Shown: positions 8,160 through 16,240 of the stretch, piece after piece
How positions within the stretch are numbered: the first letter of the stretch is position 1
Layout: each line of letters begins with the position of its first letter
Source: Candidatus Acetothermia bacterium
Lineage (GTDB): Bacteria; Bipolaricaulota; Bipolaricaulia; UBA7950; UBA9294
Length of the DNA: 20,310 nucleotides
Assembly (NCBI GenBank): GCA_003650505.1
Contig: QMQL01000004.1
Location: 1 to 20,310 of the forward strand
Direction: 5' to 3'
The notes under the pieces: model-generated
The model's database searches: none
The model's input: the letters and a program-made list of their open reading frames with translations, nothing else
Told to the model about the DNA's origin: nothing
Translations under genes and position numbers: made by a program

Positions 8160-9465
8160 CCTAGCAAGAGATGAAATGGAGAAAGACGATATCGTCCGGG
8201 ATAAGGGCCTTCGCCCGGGGCTCTTCTGGCGGGTCCGCTCGTGGGCCCGCTACGGGACGTCCCTTAGGGTGAAGCTGATAGTCCCTGTCCTGTTGATCGC
8301 CCTTCTGGTGGTGGGGGCCCTCTCCTGGGTCGCCTTCGTTTCGCTGTATTCATCGATCACTTCCATCTATGAGCAGCGGGCGAGGAGCGTCGCCGCTGTC
8401 ATCTCGAAGTCGATGCAGGAGAAGGATTACATCCTTTACTACTCCGAGGAGCTCGATGTCGACATCGATCGACTCCTCGAGCGCTATGAGTCGGTGGTGG
8501 CGATCACCGTGGTCGGGGTGAGTGCGCGCGGCTTCCTCGTCGTGGCTAGTACCGACCCGACCCGCGTCGGGCGACCGGTCGCAGAGGGGGAGAGCGAGCG
8601 GTTCGAGATCCTCCAGGGGGTGGAGGTGGAGGATGTCCGACTCGGCGATGCCTCCTATCTTCGGGCGTATCATCCGATCTACTCCGGGCCCGACCTCGTC
8701 GGTGTGGTGATCGTCGACATGTCGCTCGCCGAGCAGGCGGCGTACATAACCCGGCTCTCATGGGAGTTCGGGCTCGCCTCCTTCCTCGGCTTCCTCCTCC
8801 TCGGAGGGCTCCTTTACGCGGTGTTGAGGACGATCGTCACCAAGCCGATCGGCCGGTTGGCAGGGGCGGTGGGGCTGATAGCACAGCGGAGGTACGACGT
8901 GGAGGTCCCCCAGCCGTCGCCGCGTGTCCCCGGAACCCCGCTCCGCGACGAGATAGGAGAGCTGATCGACGGGTTCAACCTGATGACGAAGGTCATCCAT
9001 TCCCACGAGCAGGAGCTGAAGAGGATGGTCGTTCTCGATGAGCTGACCGGCGTATACAACCTCTCCCACCTGCGCGATCACCTCGAGCGGGAGCTCGGGA
9101 AGAGTAGCAGGTACAAGCATCCCACATCCCTCATCCTGATCGACGTCTCGGGGCTCGAATCTAGGGATCAGGAGGAGCGCGAAGAGGTATTGATCCGGAC
9201 TGCGACCTTCCTCGTGGGAAACCTGAGGAACGTGGATCTGATCTTCCGCGTCGCTGACGACCGCTTCGTTGCCCTTCTTCCGGAGACCCCGGCGGAGGGA
9301 GCAGCGGTCGCTGGTGAGAGGCTAAGGGCGAGCGCGCCCGATGTCACTTCCCACTTCGATTTTCCTGTCTCGCTTTGCATCACCTCTTCCGGCTGGAGCG
9401 GTGAAGATACCCCATCGGTCGAGGGGGTCCTGGAGTGGGTTACGTCGCGCAAAGACCCTGAATGA
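8152..9465 (+). CDS. two-TM sensor with HAMP and degenerate GGDEF domain (I-site retained)
   Basis: This 437-residue inner-membrane protein has TM1 at about 41-67, an extracytoplasmic Cache-like domain at about 68-203 (ending DLVGVVIVDMSL), TM2 at about 206-229, a HAMP linker at about 226-292, then a GGDEF-family domain starting at LDELTGVYNLSHL. The catalytic signature reads ADDRF (368-372) instead of GGDEF, and the C-terminal helix with the usual AKxxGRN is missing, so cyclase activity is very unlikely. The inhibitory-site motif RNVD (359-362) is kept exactly five residues before the signature, in the typical RxxDxxxR arrangement. A c-di-GMP-binding receptor role is thus plausible. The start overlaps the beta-helix gene by eight bases, with GGAGGG just upstream, and its TGA overlaps the protease ATG. 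It is unlikely to be an active diguanylate cyclase. Confidence 0.88.
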   Translation: MSDLARDEMEKDDIVRDKGLRPGLFWRVRSWARYGTSLRVKLIVPVLLIALLVVGALSWVAFVSLYSSITSIYEQRARSVAAVISKSMQEKDYILYYSEELDVDIDRLLERYESVVAITVVGVSARGFLVVASTDPTRVGRPVAEGESERFEILQGVEVEDVRLGDASYLRAYHPIYSGPDLVGVVIVDMSLAEQAAYITRLSWEFGLASFLGFLLLGGLLYAVLRTIVTKPIGRLAGAVGLIAQRRYDVEVPQPSPRVPGTPLRDEIGELIDGFNLMTKVIHSHEQELKRMVVLDELTGVYNLSHLRDHLERELGKSSRYKHPTSLILIDVSGLESRDQEEREEVLIRTATFLVGNLRNVDLIFRVADDRFVALLPETPAEGAAVAGERLRASAPDVTSHFDFPVSLCITSSGWSGEDTPSVEGVLEWVTSRKDPE

Positions 9466-10832
9466 GGGATATCGCAAGGCTCTCCGCTTCGATCCTATTC
9501 CTTCTCCTCGCCCTCTACTGGGGGGCAGAGGCCGATCCGGTGGGCTCGATCGACGGTATCGAGATTCCTGGGTTGATCCCTTTTCAGCTGACGTTCGTGT
9601 TCACCAACGATGGTCCAACACCGATGGAGGACGTCGTCGGGCAAGCGACCCTGATGGACCGCTTCGGGAAGCCGATCGAAGGGATATCGATCGAGCCGTT
9701 CTCGGCTCCGGCAGGAGCCAGAGTCAAGGTCACGGCGCGGAGCCGGTGGGACTTCCAGCGGACCGGCATATATCTCCTGGAGGTCTCTCTCGACCTCGGA
9801 GGGGGGAGGTTCCTCGCGAACTCCCTCGCGTTCCGGATCCTCCCGGTGAGGCTACCGCTTGCTCCCGAGAAGGTGGAGGAAGGGGAGGGGCTATACACCG
9901 TATATCAGCAGCCGGTCGATTGGGGCCTCGGGAGGATCCATGCGCAGCGGGCGTGGGAGATCTCGCACGGAGACGAGAGCGTCGTCGTGGCGGTAATCGA
10001 CTCGGGGATCGACAGGAGCATCCCTCAGCTCGCTGAGGGGATGTGGGTGAACGAGGATGAGATCCCGGGGAATGGAATCGACGACGATCACAACGGGTAC
10101 GTCGACGACGTGAACGGCTGGGACTTCCGCGACGACGACAATAGCTCCCTTTCGGGGACCCCGATCCACGGCCACGGGACGGCGGTCGCGTCGATCATCG
10201 GTGCCAGGCCCGGAGAGCTTCCGATCGTCGGTGTCGCCCCCGGTGTGAGGCTAATGGATGTCCGGTTCCTCGACTCGGCGAACAAGTTCCGTTCCTCGGA
10301 CTGGAAGACGTTCGTGCGGGCGATCGAGTATGCGGTTGACAACGGAGCCGATATCATCAACCTGAGCATCTACGCGAACGGGAAGCCTCCGGGCTACTTC
10401 GAGGACGCCCTCCGCAGGGCGGTGGCGCAAGGGGTGATCATCGTCGGGATCTCGGGGAACGAGGGGAAGCCCGAGGTCATGTATCCGGGGAAGTATCCGT
10501 ACGTATATGCGGTCGCCGCGACGACGGAGGACGATCTCCTGGCCGGATTCAGCAACCGCGGCCCCGAGGTCTCCTTCTCCGCGCCCGGGGAGAAGATAAC
10601 CTCGTTCACCAAGGGCGGGCGGGCGGTGACCCGATCGGGGACCTCATTCGCTGCTCCGCACGTTACAGGCGTCCTCGCATTGATCCTTTCCGCTTTCCCA
10701 GGGATATCCCCTACCGATGCGGTCGATCTGATGCGGGAGACGGCCGACGACCTCGGGGCGCCCGGTCCGGACGATTGGTACGGGAACGGCCTGGTGGACG
10801 CCTGGGAGGCACTCCGGTCCTTTCGGCGGTGA
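9462..10832 (+). CDS. exported subtilisin-family (S8) serine protease
   Basis: The 456 residues start with a clear signal peptide (hydrophobic core about 6-20, likely cleavage after AEA near 24). A beta-rich Ig-like N-terminal domain follows (about 28-130), then the S8 catalytic domain (about 150-456). The triad is complete: D180 in AVIDSGID, H238 in HGHGT and S395 in GTSFAAPH. The oxyanion asparagine is N333 in GISGNEG. An Asp/Asn-rich insert (NGIDDDHNGYVDDVNGWDF) is typical of calcium-binding subtilases. There is no C-terminal anchor, so it is secreted or periplasmic. The ATG overlaps the TGA of the HAMP/GGDEF gene by four bases with no good ribosome site, pointing to translational coupling. 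Its substrate may be an operon partner, but that is inference. Confidence 0.93.
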   Translation: MRDIARLSASILFLLLALYWGAEADPVGSIDGIEIPGLIPFQLTFVFTNDGPTPMEDVVGQATLMDRFGKPIEGISIEPFSAPAGARVKVTARSRWDFQRTGIYLLEVSLDLGGGRFLANSLAFRILPVRLPLAPEKVEEGEGLYTVYQQPVDWGLGRIHAQRAWEISHGDESVVVAVIDSGIDRSIPQLAEGMWVNEDEIPGNGIDDDHNGYVDDVNGWDFRDDDNSSLSGTPIHGHGTAVASIIGARPGELPIVGVAPGVRLMDVRFLDSANKFRSSDWKTFVRAIEYAVDNGADIINLSIYANGKPPGYFEDALRRAVAQGVIIVGISGNEGKPEVMYPGKYPYVYAVAATTEDDLLAGFSNRGPEVSFSAPGEKITSFTKGGRAVTRSGTSFAAPHVTGVLALILSAFPGISPTDAVDLMRETADDLGAPGPDDWYGNGLVDAWEALRSFRR

Positions 10833-10916
10833 ACCCGGATGCATTAAGATCACTTTCCGGTAGTATTCGGCGGGGTACGAGATCGGTTTCTTCTTAGCCC
10901 CCAACGAGGAGGTAGT

Positions 10917-11330
10917 GTGATACGCGTTACTTACGAAGGCGGGATGAAGTTCGTCGGTCGGGGAGAGAGCGGACATCCGGTGGTGATGGATTCCTCCCCG
11001 CGGGTCGGCGGTGCGGATAGCGCGGCCAGGCCGGTCGAGGTGATGCTCTCCTCCCTCGGTGGATGCACCGGGATGGATGTCGTCTCCATCCTGAGGAAGA
11101 TGAAGACCGAGCCCGAGGCGTTCCACATCGAGATAGAAACGGAGCGGACGCCCGATTACCCAAAGGTATTCACGGCGATTCATCTGATCTACGTCGTCAA
11201 AGGGGACGTCCCGGAGGAGAACCTGAAGAAGGCGATCGATCTCTCGCTTGAGAAGTACTGTCCGATAGCCAACACCCTCTCCGGCGTGGCGAAGATCACC
11301 TCGAGCTACCGGATCGAGCCCTCTTCGTAG
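10917..11330 (+). CDS. OsmC-family thiol peroxidase
   Basis: OsmC/Ohr-family proteins reduce organic or fatty hydroperoxides in the cytoplasm with a two-cysteine mechanism. The 137 residues carry both expected cysteines: C50 in SSLGGCTGMDV and C115 in EKYCPIANTLS. The N-terminal strand segment and PVEVMLSSLGGC helix start are typical, and the length is normal. The GTG start is preceded by AGGAGGT (10907-10913). A weak TAGTAT -10-like hexamer lies at 10861-10866, with no clear -35. It follows the protease gene by 84 bases, so it may have its own promoter, and its 3' end overlaps the convergent DRTGG gene by 25 bases. Whether it is OsmC-like or Ohr-like cannot be settled here. Confidence 0.9.
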   Translation: MIRVTYEGGMKFVGRGESGHPVVMDSSPRVGGADSAARPVEVMLSSLGGCTGMDVVSILRKMKTEPEAFHIEIETERTPDYPKVFTAIHLIYVVKGDVPEENLKKAIDLSLEKYCPIANTLSGVAKITSSYRIEPSS

Positions 11331-12397
11331 TCGGTCGCCTTTTCCAAGATCCTGTCCGCATCGATGTTATAGCGGACATAATCGATTGCGCGGTCGAGCG
11401 ACGGGCCGGGACGGATCCATACGCGTTCGAGGAGGCCGGCGCATATCGTGGCGGTGACGAGGGTGTTCTGGCCGGCGAGGATAACCGGGACGTTCCTCTC
11501 GTTCGCCCGTTCGACGATCTCCCGCGGCGGCCGGTGGTTCCCCGTCAGGATCAAACACCTCAGGCTCTGGACGTCGAGGGCGGCACGTTGGATCTCCAAC
11601 CTGTCCCCGCCGGTGATGACGGCGAGGGCCGGTGTCCTGCGGAAGCTCATGAGCGAGGCCTCCGGTCCCATCGCACCGACTACGAAGTGGCGGACTTCGT
11701 TGTTCAGACCGGCGTCGGTGACGATCCGCCCTCCGAGCCGTTTGGCGATCTCCTCGACCCCGACCGACCGCAGGTTCGGATCGTGCGGGATGATTCCGAG
11801 GACTTCCGCCCCCCGATCGGCAAGGAACGGGACGAATACCTCTTGGACGATCATCACCGGCCGGTCTGCAGGTACGTCCTTCAGGATGACGCCGAGTATC
11901 CGAGGACCGTCCTCGAACAGGCGTAGGGCGCATAAGACGCGGTCGATCGCCTCCTCGCCGTCGTAGTTGGTCAGGAGGAGAACGTCGGTGGAGAGGAGAT
12001 CGGCCAGGTCGAGGTCGCTCAGACCGGCGCTCACCCCGAGGCCGAGGTAGTTCCGCCCCTCGATGAGCGTGACGTCGCGGCCCTCGCTCAACCGCGCAAA
12101 CGCGCTGAGTATCCGCTTCCTGAACCCCAGATCCCCCGATTCGATCGCCTCGCGGAGGAACGGGCCCTCGAGAGGGACCGGCGCGATGTCGTGGAGCTCA
12201 TCATCGAGGGAGAAAAGGGAACGGATCGCGGCGGCATCGCGATCGATCGGTTCGCCGGTTGCGTAGGAGACCTCGAAGCTTATCGGCTTCATATAGGCGA
12301 TCCGCATCCCCCGCTCCTGAAGCGTCCGGCCGAGGGCGAGCGACAGGAGGCTCTTCCCGGCGTGCTTCTCTGTAGATACGATGAGGATCCGTTTCAT
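11306..12397 (-). CDS. BioD-like / DRTGG-domain protein (phosphotransacetylase N-terminal family)
   Basis: The N-terminal 215 residues or so form a dethiobiotin-synthetase-like P-loop domain: MKRILIVSTEKHAGKSLLSL carries the nucleotide loop with K15 and S16, followed by KPIS. The C-terminal half matches the DRTGG domain (VITGGDRLEIQRAAL, then VIL-type strands and a final INADRIL-like end). The same pair occurs at the N-terminus of long bacterial phosphotransacetylases, where it is regulatory. The acetyl-transferring Pta domain is absent, so this is a stand-alone protein (363 residues, as in COG0857-type proteins). A role in acetyl-phosphate or acetate metabolism is suggested by family and by the acyl-CoA synthetase gene in the same window. 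The ATG is followed by normal coding sequence but lacks an obvious ribosome site. It is divergent from the response-regulator gene. Confidence 0.82.
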   Translation of the reverse strand: MKRILIVSTEKHAGKSLLSLALGRTLQERGMRIAYMKPISFEVSYATGEPIDRDAAAIRSLFSLDDELHDIAPVPLEGPFLREAIESGDLGFRKRILSAFARLSEGRDVTLIEGRNYLGLGVSAGLSDLDLADLLSTDVLLLTNYDGEEAIDRVLCALRLFEDGPRILGVILKDVPADRPVMIVQEVFVPFLADRGAEVLGIIPHDPNLRSVGVEEIAKRLGGRIVTDAGLNNEVRHFVVGAMGPEASLMSFRRTPALAVITGGDRLEIQRAALDVQSLRCLILTGNHRPPREIVERANERNVPVILAGQNTLVTATICAGLLERVWIRPGPSLDRAIDYVRYNIDADRILEKATDYEEGSIR

Positions 12398-12428
12398 TTG
12401 TCTTGCGTATCTTTCCCCTTTCCTTCCG

Positions 12429-12457
12429 GATCGGGCTGAACCCGATCTGCGGAGATC
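12429..12457 (-). promoter_or_regulatory. two overlapping hairpins upstream of the DRTGG gene
   Basis: GATCGGG (12429-12435) and CCCGATC (12441-12447) form a perfect 7-bp stem with a 5-base loop. GATCT (12444-12448) can instead pair with AGATC (12453-12457). The two stems share GATC and so exclude each other. They lie 32-60 bases before the ATG of the minus-strand gene, probably in its leader if transcription starts further upstream. The remainder of this 217-base gap contains no gene or tRNA. Confidence 0.35.
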
Positions 12458-12599
12458 TTAGTCCCGAATCGAACCCAAGGCAATCGGCACACACAATCCT
12501 CACAATTGCGCCCGTCCCCCTTCACATCGTGGAGTTAGCTTTACGGGGAGGCGGTATCGCCGGACCCTTCTGGAGAGCAAGCCCCACCTTCGAAGAAGG

Positions 12600-12617
12600 T
12601 ATAATCGAAATAGGATG
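12600..12617 (+). promoter_or_regulatory. -10 box close to the response-regulator start
   Basis: A consensus TATAAT (12600-12605) lies nine bases before the ATG at 12615. No Shine-Dalgarno fits between them, so the two-component operon transcript would have a leader of only about 0-3 bases. No clear -35 is seen at the matching distance. Confidence 0.5.
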
Positions 12618-13298
12618 AAAAGGATTCTGATCGTAGACGACGAAGAGATGATCGTCCGCACGGTGAAGGCGTACCTCGATCGAGAAGGGTTCAAGACCTA
12701 TACCGCGTTCGACGGGGAGGCCGCCCTGCAGGCGTTCACCGAGAAGGGGCCCGATCTCATCATCCTCGACCTCATGCTTCCCAAGATGAGCGGGATCGAG
12801 GTGACCCGCGCGATCCGGGCGAAGTCGTCCGTTCCGATCATCATGCTGACGGCGAAGGCGGCGGAGGCCGATCGGGTCGTCGGCCTCGAGCTCGGGGCCG
12901 ACGACTACGTAGTCAAGCCATTCAGCCCGCGGGAATTGGTCGCCCGGGTCCGCGCCGTCCTCCGCCGGTACGAAGGGGAGGGGATGGAGGTAGAGCGGAT
13001 CATCGCCGGGGGGCTCGAGATCGATCTCAAGACCCGCGAACTGAAAGTCGACGGCAGGGAAGTCGACCTCACCCCCACCGAATTCGATCTCCTCGCGTAC
13101 CTCGCCCGGCATCCGGGGCAGGTGTTCACGCGCCTCCAGCTCCTCCGCGAGGTCCAGGGGTACACGTACGATTCCTTCGCCCGGACGATCGATACCCACG
13201 TCAAGAACCTGAGGCGGAAGATCGAAGCCGATCCGAAGTCGCCACGCTACATCCTGACGGTGCACGGGGTCGGGTATCGATTCGCCCGCCAGACGTAA
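12615..13298 (+). CDS. OmpR/PhoB-family response regulator
   Basis: This 227-residue two-component regulator has a receiver domain (about 1-118) with the acidic pair D8/D9, phosphoacceptor D52 in LIILDLMLP, T79 and K101 in VVKPF. A winged-helix DNA-binding domain follows (about 130-225, with the typical LTPTEFDLLAYLARHPGQVFTR start and the THVKNLRRKIE recognition helix). It is phosphorylated by the histidine kinase encoded one base downstream and then acts on promoters. All key residues are present. The start is fixed by the MKRILIVDDE opening and the -10 box directly upstream. Target genes are unknown; neighbours such as the YkuK-like gene are in the same operon. Confidence 0.96.
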   Translation: MKRILIVDDEEMIVRTVKAYLDREGFKTYTAFDGEAALQAFTEKGPDLIILDLMLPKMSGIEVTRAIRAKSSVPIIMLTAKAAEADRVVGLELGADDYVVKPFSPRELVARVRAVLRRYEGEGMEVERIIAGGLEIDLKTRELKVDGREVDLTPTEFDLLAYLARHPGQVFTRLQLLREVQGYTYDSFARTIDTHVKNLRRKIEADPKSPRYILTVHGVGYRFARQT

Positions 13299-13299
13299 T

Positions 13300-14691
13300 A
13301 TGCTCCGCCGGTTCCCGCTCGCCATAAAGTTTGGCCTTGCGTTCACCATCGTCATCCTCCTGTCTGTCGCACTCGTCTACTTCTTCACCGCCCGATCGAT
13401 CACGCAGCGGTTCGATGAGTACCGGAGGCAGAACCGGGAGGTGTTCGGTAAGACCCTGAGTTCTCAGCTCGCCTGGTACCGGGGTAGTCAAGGGACGTGG
13501 ATCGGGGTCGACCGGCTCCTCTTCCGGACGGTCCGCGTGGAGATCAACGGCCAGATCTTCGAGGGACGCTCGTTGATCTTCAACGGCGAGTTCTCCCTCG
13601 CCAATGAGGATGGGCGCGTCTTTCTGAGCACCGTCCAGGAGGAGGTGGGGAAGGTCCTGACCGAGGAGGAGATGAACGAGGGGATCCCGATCCGGGTCGA
13701 CGGGAAGAGGGTCGGTACGCTCCTCCTCGGAGACGTCGGCCCGAACCTAGATCCGAATGAGGCCGAGTTCCTCGCTTCGGCCAAGGAATCGGCGCTCCTC
13801 GGAGGAGGAATCGCCGCTGCCATAGCCCTTTTCCTCTCCGTCCTCCTGATCGCCCAGATCCTCTCGCCCCTCCGGAGGCTGACCCGCGCCACCGAGCTGA
13901 TCGCCCACGGCGATCTTCCGGATGAGGTCAGGATCAAGGCGAGGGACGAGTTCGGACAACTCGGCGGGTCGTTCAACCAGATGATCGAGAACCTCCGCCG
14001 CTCGGAGGCGGCGCGGAGGACGATGACGGCCGATATCGCCCACGAACTAAGGACGCCGGTCACGATAATCCAGGGGACACTGGAAGCGATCCTGGATGGG
14101 GTCTACGAACCGAGCGACGCGACGATCGCGCCGATCTACGAGGAGACGCTCCACCTCGGCCGGCTGATCGACGACCTCCGCGACCTCGCCCTCGCCGAGG
14201 CGGGGGAGCTCCGGCTGGAGAGGGAACCGGTCGAGCTTGAGGGGCTGATCCGTCAGGTGACGGATGCCCTCGTCTCGTCCCCCGAGGATGCGCCGGAGCT
14301 TCTCATCTCAACCGAAGGATCCATACCTCCAATAGATGCGGATCCGAAACGGCTCCGCCAGGTGGTCGCCAACCTGTTGAGCAACGCCCTTCATTACACC
14401 CCACCCGATGGGAAGGTGATGATCGATCTCCGACGGATCGACGGGGAAGTCGAGGTCGTATTCGCCGATACCGGCCCCGGAATAGCGGAGGAGGATCTCC
14501 CACACCTGTTCGAGCGGTTCTACCGGGGGGACCCGGCGCGTAATCGGGTCGGTGGCAGCGGATTGGGCCTAGCGATCGTCAAGCAATGGGTCGAAGCGCA
14601 TGGAGGGAAGATCCGAGCGGAAAACAGGGAGGAAGGCGGCGCCCGGTTCACGATCAGGCTCCCCTTGAAAAACCACCCTCCCAGGGGCTAG
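13300..14691 (+). CDS. HAMP-domain sensor histidine kinase
   Basis: The 463 residues show TM1 (about 9-30), an extracytoplasmic sensor of about 135 residues, TM2 (about 166-188), HAMP (about 188-240), the dimerisation/phosphoacceptor domain with H248 in ADIAHELRTP, and the HATPase domain. That domain has the N box (NLLSNALHYTP), G1 (DTGPG), F box (FERFY) and G2 (GSGLGLAIV). It autophosphorylates and passes phosphate to the response regulator encoded one base upstream. The sensor domain shows no family I can name. The coding sequence starts right after the regulator stop (TAATATG), so the two are coupled. Every catalytic motif is intact. Confidence 0.96.
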   Translation: MLRRFPLAIKFGLAFTIVILLSVALVYFFTARSITQRFDEYRRQNREVFGKTLSSQLAWYRGSQGTWIGVDRLLFRTVRVEINGQIFEGRSLIFNGEFSLANEDGRVFLSTVQEEVGKVLTEEEMNEGIPIRVDGKRVGTLLLGDVGPNLDPNEAEFLASAKESALLGGGIAAAIALFLSVLLIAQILSPLRRLTRATELIAHGDLPDEVRIKARDEFGQLGGSFNQMIENLRRSEAARRTMTADIAHELRTPVTIIQGTLEAILDGVYEPSDATIAPIYEETLHLGRLIDDLRDLALAEAGELRLEREPVELEGLIRQVTDALVSSPEDAPELLISTEGSIPPIDADPKRLRQVVANLLSNALHYTPPDGKVMIDLRRIDGEVEVVFADTGPGIAEEDLPHLFERFYRGDPARNRVGGSGLGLAIVKQWVEAHGGKIRAENREEGGARFTIRLPLKNHPPRG

Positions 14692-14699
14692 GATCGCTC

Positions 14700-15179
14700 A
14701 TGTTGTCGCAGCCGTTCTACAACCCGCATATCGGCGAGATGACGTTCGAGGATGTCATCGGGAGCATCGTCGAAGAGATGGAGAGAAGTCCGAAGGACCG
14801 GTTTGAGATCCTGATCGGATCCGATTCTTCGACCAACCTCGATCACCTCGATCTCGTCAGCGCCGTCGTCCTCCACAGGCTAGGCAAAGGGGGGAGGTAC
14901 TTCTGGACGCGGCACCGCGAGAGGCGGATCCCCTCCCTCAGGCAGAGGATATGGCGCGAGGCGTGGTTATCGTTCGAGCTCGCCCAGCTCCTCCTCGAAC
15001 GGCTCGCCGACTCCTCCACCCTGCACTTCAACCTCGAGATTCACGTCGACATCGGCGAGAACGGGAGGACGAAGGAGATGATCGACGAAGTGGTGGGGAT
15101 GATCATCGCCAACGGCCTGGCCGTCCGGATCAAGCCGCACGCCTATGCCGCCTCCTCCGTGGCGGACAAGCACACCTGA
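14700..15179 (+). CDS. YkuK-family RNase H-like protein (DUF458)
   Basis: The 159 residues match the YkuK/DUF458 family, which has a predicted RNase H-like fold and a poorly known function. Recognisable are the opening LSQPFYNPHIGEMTFEDVI, the ILIGSDSS strand with D42, a WTRHRERRIPSLRQRIWREA segment, an EIHVDIGENGRTKEM strand-turn, and the end RIKPHAYAASSVADKHT. I chose the ATG at 14700, with AGGA six bases upstream, because the family begins there. An upstream in-frame start at 14586 would overlap the kinase gene by more than 100 bases and give a low-complexity Arg-rich extension. It starts eight bases after the kinase stop and is likely part of that operon. Confidence 0.85.
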   Translation: MLSQPFYNPHIGEMTFEDVIGSIVEEMERSPKDRFEILIGSDSSTNLDHLDLVSAVVLHRLGKGGRYFWTRHRERRIPSLRQRIWREAWLSFELAQLLLERLADSSTLHFNLEIHVDIGENGRTKEMIDEVVGMIIANGLAVRIKPHAYAASSVADKHT

Positions 15180-15185
15180 TCCGGA

Positions 15186-16031
15186 TTAGTCCGGCGGGTG
15201 GATCAGGGCGTAGGCCTCGTTCCGCGATACCCCCAGCCCCGACGTCAGCGCGCGAAGGATCGCCCTCTTCGGTACCCCTTCTGCCATGAGGATGGAGGCG
15301 GTCCTCCTCGCCACTTCGGATCCATCACTCCCGCCCCCTCCCTCGATGATAAGGATGCACTCCCCCTTTCTGACACCTTCGGCCAGCATTCCGCGAATAG
15401 CCTCCGCCGTTCCGCGGAGGAATTCCTCGTGAACCTTGGTCAACTCGCGGGCGAGGACGAGCCGCCGCTCGGGGAGGATCTCCGCGATCGTCGCCAGGGT
15501 CGCCTCGAGGCGATGGGGGGAGGGGTGGACGATGGAGGTCTTCTCCTCCCTTCGTATCCGCTCGAAGAACCTCCGACGCTCCCCCGGTCGGCGGGGGACC
15601 GCCCCGAAGAACGCGAACCGGTCGGTCGGAAGGCCGGAGGAGACGAGGGCCGCGATCGCCGCGGTCGGGCCGGGTATCGGGACGACCCTGAACCCTCCCT
15701 CGATGGCGGCGCGGACCAAAGGGTAGCCGGGATCGCTGATCAACGGGGTACCGGCATCGCTGACCAGGGCGAGATCTTTCCCCCCCTGGAGGAGGCCGAT
15801 TATCGCCTCGACCCTCCTTTGCTCCACTCCCTGGTACAAGCTCGAATAGAATGGGGTCTTGATCCGATAGCGATTCAAGATCCGCTTCGTCGTCCGCGTG
15901 TCTTCGGCGATTATGAGATCGACGGCTCGTAGGGTCGAGATCGCCCTCAATGTGATGTCGGCCAGGTTTCCGATCGGAAGGGACACGATGTAGAGGGTCC
16001 CTCGATCTCGGCGTTCAGTGCGGTCTGTCAT
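15186..16031 (-). CDS. rsmI: 16S rRNA (cytidine(1402)-2'-O)-methyltransferase
   Basis: RsmI methylates the 2'-OH of C1402 in the decoding centre of 16S rRNA using SAM. The 281 residues show the family marks: GTLYIVSLPIGNLADITLRA, IAEDTRTTKRIL, LVSDAGTPLISDPGYPLVR, VPIPGPTAAIAALVSSGLP, FAFFGAVPRR and a C-terminal helical domain. Length is normal. The segment normally reading ESPHR or ESTHR is PSPHR here. The ATG follows AAGGA by five bases, and a sigma70-like promoter lies just upstream. It converges with the YkuK-like gene, leaving six bases between the two stops. Confidence 0.95.
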   Translation of the reverse strand: MTDRTERRDRGTLYIVSLPIGNLADITLRAISTLRAVDLIIAEDTRTTKRILNRYRIKTPFYSSLYQGVEQRRVEAIIGLLQGGKDLALVSDAGTPLISDPGYPLVRAAIEGGFRVVPIPGPTAAIAALVSSGLPTDRFAFFGAVPRRPGERRRFFERIRREEKTSIVHPSPHRLEATLATIAEILPERRLVLARELTKVHEEFLRGTAEAIRGMLAEGVRKGECILIIEGGGGSDGSEVARRTASILMAEGVPKRAILRALTSGLGVSRNEAYALIHPPD

Positions 16032-16056
16032 TCGATCCTTCTTCGATCCCCCCTTT

Positions 16057-16085
16057 ACTCTAGTCGATCCAAAGGCGGCTTACAA
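16057..16085 (-). promoter_or_regulatory. sigma70-like promoter of rsmI
   Basis: On the minus strand TTGTAA (16085-16080) and TAGAGT (16062-16057) are separated by 17 bases. They lie 25 bases before the rsmI ATG and its AAGGA. The rest of the 209-base gap up to 16240 has no gene. A TTGACG at 16136-16141 with a 19-base spacer to TTTTAT is a weak candidate for the plus-strand gene. Confidence 0.5.
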
Positions 16086-16240
16086 TCTGGAGCCATCGCC
16101 GCTCGGGGCGCACCGGTCACCAACAGAACGAGCAATTGACGGTTTGCGGCGGGACGGGTGTTTTATCCGTTCGGCGGGCGCCGTGATATCCTCCTTTCGC
16201 GTGCACTCGACGCATCGTGTAAACGGGGGTGAGGCGCGGG

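Noticed and set aside
8152..9465. Reading this gene as an active diguanylate cyclase
   Set aside because: The signature is ADDRF and the C-terminal helix is missing, so catalysis is not expected.
12429..12457. Possible tRNA T-arm or transcription terminator
   Set aside because: The loop is not TTCRA-type, no acceptor or anticodon arm fits, and no T-run follows the stem on either strand.
14586..14699. Upstream start for the YkuK-family gene
   Set aside because: It lies inside the kinase gene and gives an Arg-rich peptide. The ATG at 14700 has a ribosome site and matches the family start.
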